Of a stretch of 11,717 nucleotides of DNA, positions 7,400-11,717 are shown one piece after another; position 1 is the first letter of the stretch, and each line of letters opens with the position of its first letter. Under the pieces are notes generated by a model, which was not told where the DNA came from, made no database searches, and saw only the letters and a program-made list of their open reading frames with translations. The stretch covers positions 1 through 11,717 of the forward strand of contig JBARCX010000293.1 of assembly GCA_049794535.1 (NCBI GenBank), written 5' to 3'. The stretch comes from JBARCX01 sp049794535 (GTDB taxonomy: Bacteria; Pseudomonadota; Gammaproteobacteria; Xanthomonadales; Rhodanobacteraceae). Position numbers and translations under genes: made by a program.

Positions 7400-9754
7400 A
7401 TGCTGCAGAAATCACTCGCCGCGGCGGCGATCAGCCTAGCGCTGTCGTCTGTCTCCATGGCCACGGAAAACCCATCCGTCTCGGACGTATCGACCGAAAC
7501 CGACACTGCCGGTAACACCACCCGTGAAGCCAAGAATCTCGAGGCGGTCTCGGTGCTGGGTGCCGGTGAAGCGCGTCAGGTGCAGCGTCTACGTCCACAA
7601 GATCTACAGATCCTCCCGCCCGGTACCAGCTTGCAGAAGGTGCTCAATCGCCTGCCGGGAGTGAACGCGCAATCCGTCGACGCGCTGGGCACCAACGAGC
7701 AATCCATGAGCCTGAGCCTGCGCGGTTTCAGTACCACGCGTCTGGGTTACACGTTCGACGGCGTACCGCTCGGCGATGGCGCTTACAACAACTACAACGG
7801 CCTCAGCATCAACCGCGCCCTGATCTCGGAAAACTTCGGCGGTGCCACGCTCGCCCAAGGCATCGGCAATCTCGGCATCGCCTCCACCAGCAATCTGGGC
7901 GGTGCCATCGAATACACCTCCAACGATCCGTCCAAAACCATGGGCGGACGTATCACCCAGACCATCGGCAGCGACATGAATCGCCGAACGTTCGCCCGCT
8001 TCGACAGCGGCGACTATCACGGCTTTTCCATGTACTTGTCGGGGATGCGGACGACATCGGATCTGTGGAATCACCAGACCGCATACAACAAGTCGACCAC
8101 CCAACAGTTCAACGGCAAAGCCGTCTACGACTTTGATGGGGGACGCATCACGTTCTTCGCTGATACATCACGCACCAGCCAGGCGGACTATTTCTACTTG
8201 TCCAAGAGCGGCATGGCACGCGGACTGGGTTGGGACTGGGGTGGTTATGCGCCCAACTGGCAGCAAGCCGTAGGCAAGGCGTACTGCAATAAGGCGACTT
8301 ACAATGCCGCGCGATGCGACAAGAACGGTCCGGGGCTCGATGCCGATGGTGGCTTCACCGCAGGCCAGATTCTGCGCAACGATGATTTGTACTATCTCGC
8401 CGGCGATTTCTTTCCCGCCGATAACGTAACCGTGCACACCCAGGCCTATCACCATGAAGACAAGGGTGAAGGACACAACTGGAGCAGCGGTAGTTGGTCG
8501 AACCAGGGTAAGCCCGGACAATTGCCGATAGCGTTCCGCAATACGCTGTACGGCATCAATCGCACTGGCGCACTGCTGTCGCTCGGCTGGGATATCAGCA
8601 ACCACCATCTGGAAGGTGGTCTCTGGTACGAACACAACGACAGCGATACATCCCGCTACACCAGCAACGTCACCGGCCCACGTGACCTCAGCAGTTTCAC
8701 TCGCGAGCAACCGGACACCGGCGTCTTTGCCCAGCGCACCCGCTGGATCACCAAGCAAGCTTACGTGCATGACACGATCAAGCTGCTCGACGATCGCCTG
8801 ACCATCGATGCCGGCGTCAAGAGCCCGCATGTCACCGCCAATGCCCAAGCCCTACCGGGCATTGCCAAGAAACCGATTTTGCCAACGTCGAACAACCAGT
8901 TCGCTACGGGCAAGTTGTCTGCGAGCAAGGCCTTCCTGCCACTGGCGGGAGCACGCTATCAACTGGCGCCGGGACAGGAAGTGTTCGTGGGCTTCGCCAA
9001 AAATATCGCGATGTTCCAGGGCGGCCCCAAGCTCGGGCCACAAGCCGTCAGTCAGGCGGTATGGGATAGCCAAGGCACCCTTCACCCTGAAAAATCACGC
9101 AGCCTCGAAGCCGGCTATCGCATCGAGCGCCAGCAGTTCCAGGCCTCTGCGGCCGTGTACAAGGTGCGCTTTGATAACCGGCTGCTGCAGTACAACCCGT
9201 GCGACTCGCGCCAGGCCATTGGCTCGAATTGCGGCAACCGTTTCTACAACGTCGGCGGCGTCGATAGTCACGGTGTAGAGCTGACTTATCTTTGGACGCC
9301 CAGTTCGCATTTCCAGTGGTACAACTCGGCGTCGTTCAACCGCTCGACCTATGCGAATAATTATGTGCAAGGCGGCGAGCTGCAGCTGACCAAGGGCAAG
9401 ATCCAGACCGACACACCGAGCAAGCTGTTCGCCAGCGAACTGACATGGACCTACGGCCCGTGGTCTGCCTCACTACGCGGCAAGTACACTGGCAAACGCT
9501 ATTACACCTACACCAACGACCAGGGCTTTGGCGGTTTCACGGCCTTCGACCTCGGTGTCGGCTACGACCTGGGACCGATAGGTTTTGCTCGCGACGTGCG
9601 GCTATCGCTCAACGTTACCAACCTCACTGGCAAGCGCTACGCCAGCAATCTTGATCCGAGTGCCTTCACGCCCACCGATCCGCAGGGTAACGACTACGTC
9701 TTCCATGCATCGGCACCGCGCCAGATGTTCGCCAATCTGGATCTGCGCTTTTGA
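7400..9754 (+). CDS. TonB-dependent outer-membrane receptor
   Basis: A 784-residue beta-barrel receptor for energy-driven uptake across the outer membrane, a normal length for the family. A signal peptide (MLQKSLAAAAISLALSSVSMA) is probably cut after Ala21. A possible TonB box lies at about 47-54 (LEAVSVLG). The plug domain spans about 62-172 and includes SLRGF at 106-110, FDGVPLGDG from 119 and NLGGAIEY at 165-172. The rest is barrel, ending in aromatic Phe (ANLDLRF), as required for barrel assembly. There is no N-terminal STN signalling domain, so sigma/anti-sigma surface signalling is unlikely. Two cysteine pairs probably form loop disulfides (AYC...RC and NPCD...NCGN). AAAGG at 7383-7387 is the likely ribosome site, with a rather long spacing. 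The ligand is unknown; the downstream secreted phytase-like protein suggests a phosphorylated or phosphate-released compound, but iron chelates are the default alternative. Confidence 0.93.
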   Translation: MLQKSLAAAAISLALSSVSMATENPSVSDVSTETDTAGNTTREAKNLEAVSVLGAGEARQVQRLRPQDLQILPPGTSLQKVLNRLPGVNAQSVDALGTNEQSMSLSLRGFSTTRLGYTFDGVPLGDGAYNNYNGLSINRALISENFGGATLAQGIGNLGIASTSNLGGAIEYTSNDPSKTMGGRITQTIGSDMNRRTFARFDSGDYHGFSMYLSGMRTTSDLWNHQTAYNKSTTQQFNGKAVYDFDGGRITFFADTSRTSQADYFYLSKSGMARGLGWDWGGYAPNWQQAVGKAYCNKATYNAARCDKNGPGLDADGGFTAGQILRNDDLYYLAGDFFPADNVTVHTQAYHHEDKGEGHNWSSGSWSNQGKPGQLPIAFRNTLYGINRTGALLSLGWDISNHHLEGGLWYEHNDSDTSRYTSNVTGPRDLSSFTREQPDTGVFAQRTRWITKQAYVHDTIKLLDDRLTIDAGVKSPHVTANAQALPGIAKKPILPTSNNQFATGKLSASKAFLPLAGARYQLAPGQEVFVGFAKNIAMFQGGPKLGPQAVSQAVWDSQGTLHPEKSRSLEAGYRIERQQFQASAAVYKVRFDNRLLQYNPCDSRQAIGSNCGNRFYNVGGVDSHGVELTYLWTPSSHFQWYNSASFNRSTYANNYVQGGELQLTKGKIQTDTPSKLFASELTWTYGPWSASLRGKYTGKRYYTYTNDQGFGGFTAFDLGVGYDLGPIGFARDVRLSLNVTNLTGKRYASNLDPSAFTPTDPQGNDYVFHASAPRQMFANLDLRF

Positions 9755-9756
9755 TC

Positions 9757-11343
9757 ATGGCTATCGCGACGATGTCGATGAGCAAGCCAAAAGCGAGCAA
9801 AAGCCGGAGAATCGGCTTGAAAGCACTGGCCTTCTGCATGCTGCTTGCCACCTCTTCGGCATGGGCCCAGGCAAGCTATACGACGCCCCATACCGTCGAT
9901 ACCCTGCATGAGCCATCGGTAACGCTTAATGGCCAGGCATTCATCAACCACGGCCTGGTTGGAACGGGACGTCTATCCGCCCAAATCATTGACTTCCTCG
10001 GCGACACGTTAGGCTCGTTCTCCTCGCTTGCCATAGCACCGGGAAGCTGGCGACGTATGGACGATCACTACGAGGCCACACTCTGGACCCTGCCCGATCG
10101 CGGCCGCAACGACCCCGATGTCGGGCTGTTCTACGACTACCCTGCACGCCTGCATCGTTTCAAGCTTCGCTTCACTCCCTACCTAGGGAAAAACCTGCCC
10201 GCCAGCACAACGTCACAGCATCAGGTACAGATCACACCCGACGGCGGGCTCGAGCTGAAAGACTTCAATGGAAACCCGTTCACGGGTGCCGACCCCGGTA
10301 ACGGCACGCTCCACCAACACGGCGTACTGTTGCCGTCACCTCACCAAGGCAAGGGCGCCGGCAAAATTTCGATGGATGCGGAATCACTGCAGTTCACGCA
10401 GGATGGCCACTTCTACATCGGCGACGAATACGCTGCCTACGTGTACTACTTCGATGCACAAGGGCGGCTGCAAGGTGTGATCACACCGCCTGCCGCGGTA
10501 TTACCTCGCACACACGACCAAACCAATTTCAACTCGGTCGCTGCGCCCGACGCTGGCCGTCGTAACAACCAGGGCGTGGAAGGCATGTCGCTATCGCCAG
10601 ATGGCAAGCGGCTATTCGTTGCCCTGCAAAGTGCATTGATCCAGGATTCCGCGCGTGGCGATGCCCATGGTCGCAGCAACACACGGGTGCTTGTCTACGA
10701 TGTTTCGGACAACGCCACGCCGACCGCTCCGATAGCGCACTACGTGATGCAGCTGCCGACCTACCGCGATAAAGGCGATGGCAAGGCCGCGAACAAGACC
10801 GCTGCGCAAAGCGAAATTCACGCACTCAACGAGCATCAGTTCCTGATGCTTTCCCGCGATGGCAACGGCCTGGGCACCGACAACGAAAAACCCATCGTGT
10901 ACAAGAGCGTGCTACTGGTCGACACCCAAGGTGCCACCAACCTTGCTGGCACCGCGTATGAAACCGGCACGCAGTCGGTGCTCCGCTCACCGGACGAGAC
11001 CACGTTGAACGCAGACATCCAGCCTCTGCGCTGGGTGGAACTGGTGAATATGCTCAATTCGGCGCAACTCGCCCGATTCGGCATGAATCTGCACACGCAA
11101 CCGAAGAACCAACCGCTCACGCTCGCAGAAAAATGGGAAGCCATGGACCTGGTTCCCGTGCTGGATCCCAAGCACCCGAACGACTACTTCCTATTTGTTG
11201 GCAACGACAACGACTTCATCGCGCGTCATTGCGTGATGGATGGCCAACCCTGCGACTCCACGTTCGACAACGACAACATGTTGCTGGTCTATCGGCTCAG
11301 CCTGCCAACCATGCAACGGGATTCGAGTCATCCCACTGAATAA
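9757..11343 (+). CDS. Secreted phytase-like esterase (esterase-like activity of phytase family)
   Basis: A 528-residue exported protein of the phytase-like/esterase-like family (Pfam Phytase-like type beta-propeller). The signal peptide has a basic stretch (KPKASKSRR), a hydrophobic core ALAFCMLLATSS and probable cleavage after SAWA (Ala37); LAFC is a poor lipobox, so a soluble periplasmic or secreted protein is favoured. Family features include GSFSSLAIAPGSW, WTLPDRGRN, the blade motif GVEGMSLSPDGKRLFVALQ in mid-protein, EIHALNEHQFLMLSRDGNG, and the C-terminal acidic NDNDFI and FDNDNMLL segments that may bind metal. The ATG at 9757 lies 2 nt after the receptor TGA (9752-9754), which indicates translational coupling; TTG 9751 would overlap the receptor and is less likely. 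Members are annotated by distant similarity to phytases and many have no measured activity, so the substrate is open. Confidence 0.85.
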   Translation: MAIATMSMSKPKASKSRRIGLKALAFCMLLATSSAWAQASYTTPHTVDTLHEPSVTLNGQAFINHGLVGTGRLSAQIIDFLGDTLGSFSSLAIAPGSWRRMDDHYEATLWTLPDRGRNDPDVGLFYDYPARLHRFKLRFTPYLGKNLPASTTSQHQVQITPDGGLELKDFNGNPFTGADPGNGTLHQHGVLLPSPHQGKGAGKISMDAESLQFTQDGHFYIGDEYAAYVYYFDAQGRLQGVITPPAAVLPRTHDQTNFNSVAAPDAGRRNNQGVEGMSLSPDGKRLFVALQSALIQDSARGDAHGRSNTRVLVYDVSDNATPTAPIAHYVMQLPTYRDKGDGKAANKTAAQSEIHALNEHQFLMLSRDGNGLGTDNEKPIVYKSVLLVDTQGATNLAGTAYETGTQSVLRSPDETTLNADIQPLRWVELVNMLNSAQLARFGMNLHTQPKNQPLTLAEKWEAMDLVPVLDPKHPNDYFLFVGNDNDFIARHCVMDGQPCDSTFDNDNMLLVYRLSLPTMQRDSSHPTE

Positions 11344-11393
11344 AGCCTCCCCGAGATAGCACTCCTCCTCCCCCAAAATGGAAGCGCTTTCGA

Positions 11394-11717
11394 ATGAAAA
11401 CCTCACTGTTATGCACACTGCTCGCCGCCGGCTTGTCGCTCGGCTCTGTCGCTCACGCCGCTAACCAACCGGCATGGGTGGATAGCAAGGAATACAAGGT
11501 TCTGCTCGACCCGTCGCACTTCGCTGGAAACTCGCAAAGCGCTGCAGCCACGCTGCTGCAAAACCTTTCCACACGCCTCGAACAACTCGCCTTCGATAAA
11601 CCCATCGATGGCAGTTTCGTTGCCGACGGTGACGATCAGGTGCTCTATTACGACACGCCCGGCCGTTGTCTGTTTCAAAACAACGGTTATTCGCTACGCC
11701 TGCGCGAAGGCAGCGAT
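11394..11717 (+). CDS. Secreted CYTH-domain-like protein (3' end outside window)
   Basis: The first 108 codons of an exported protein. The signal peptide MKTSLLCTLLAAGLSLGSVAHA is probably cut after Ala22. Two segments resemble the CYTH/triphosphate tunnel metalloenzyme fold: KEYKVLLD at 32-39, close to the first-strand ExExK motif but keeping only E-x-K, and VLYYDTP (83-89) plus GYSLRLRE (98-105), which match the family pattern Y-(F/Y)-D-T-P ... G-x-x-L-R-x-R. CYTH proteins bind and often hydrolyse triphosphates such as tripolyphosphate; they are usually cytoplasmic, so export is unusual. GGAAG at 11380-11384 is a good Shine-Dalgarno 9 nt before the ATG. The gene follows the phytase-like stop by 50 nt and is likely in the same operon. 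The call is by motif only and the rest of the protein is needed; VTC-like polyphosphate domains share this fold and are an alternative. Confidence 0.6.
   Translation, partial: MKTSLLCTLLAAGLSLGSVAHAANQPAWVDSKEYKVLLDPSHFAGNSQSAAATLLQNLSTRLEQLAFDKPIDGSFVADGDDQVLYYDTPGRCLFQNNGYSLRLREGSD

Noticed and set aside
9751..9756. TTG start for the phytase-like gene
   Set aside because: It would overlap the receptor stop, while ATG 9757 gives a complete signal peptide; the two extra residues add nothing.
9832..9843. Lipoprotein signal (Cys27) in the phytase-like protein
   Set aside because: The sequence before the Cys is LAF, and Phe at -1 does not fit a lipobox; an ordinary cleavage site (SAWA) lies 10 residues on.

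Overview
The window looks like chromosomal DNA from a GC-rich gammaproteobacterium. The Xanthomonas-like GcvP with its glycine riboswitch, the TonB-dependent outer-membrane receptor and the strong third-position G/C bias all fit Xanthomonadales, and Rhodanobacteraceae (Dyella, Rhodanobacter, Luteibacter and relatives) is my best guess. This placement is inferred from gene content and has not been confirmed by a search.

Layout. (1) Positions 1-573, minus strand: a partial flavodoxin-fold NAD(P)H:quinone oxidoreductase that runs off the left edge. It is divergent from a LysR-type regulator at 660-1580, and the 86-bp gap between them holds a dyad with a T-N11-A LysR box. (2) 1657-3888: a 743-residue cytoplasmic protein with about thirteen TPR units and a C-terminal GT9-like glycosyltransferase half. 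(3) 3889-7225: a glycine-responsive unit with a probable promoter, a tandem glycine riboswitch, a terminator-like hairpin, gcvP (P-protein of the glycine cleavage system) and a strong intrinsic terminator. (4) 7400-11717: a three-gene unit for the cell envelope, made of a TonB-dependent receptor, a secreted phytase-like esterase whose start lies 2 nt after the receptor stop, and a secreted protein with CYTH (triphosphate tunnel enzyme) motifs cut by the right edge.

Main observations. First, gcvP is interrupted near its 3' end by an in-frame TAG at 7022-7024. The next 33 codons still encode the conserved GcvP C-terminus, beginning YWSPV, and end at TAA 7124-7126. One base change from AAG would explain this, so it is either a recent lesion, a sequencing error, or readthrough. 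Second, the receptor, phytase-like protein and secreted CYTH-like protein form a candidate uptake and processing system for a phosphorylated substrate. The phosphate theme comes from family membership alone, and no Pho box was found.

How the genes work together: free glycine should act through the riboswitch to raise GcvP and so glycine breakdown. The LysR protein probably controls the divergent reductase. In the receptor unit, the esterase and CYTH-like protein carry signal peptides and would act in the periplasm or outside the cell, on material the receptor imports or on its precursor.
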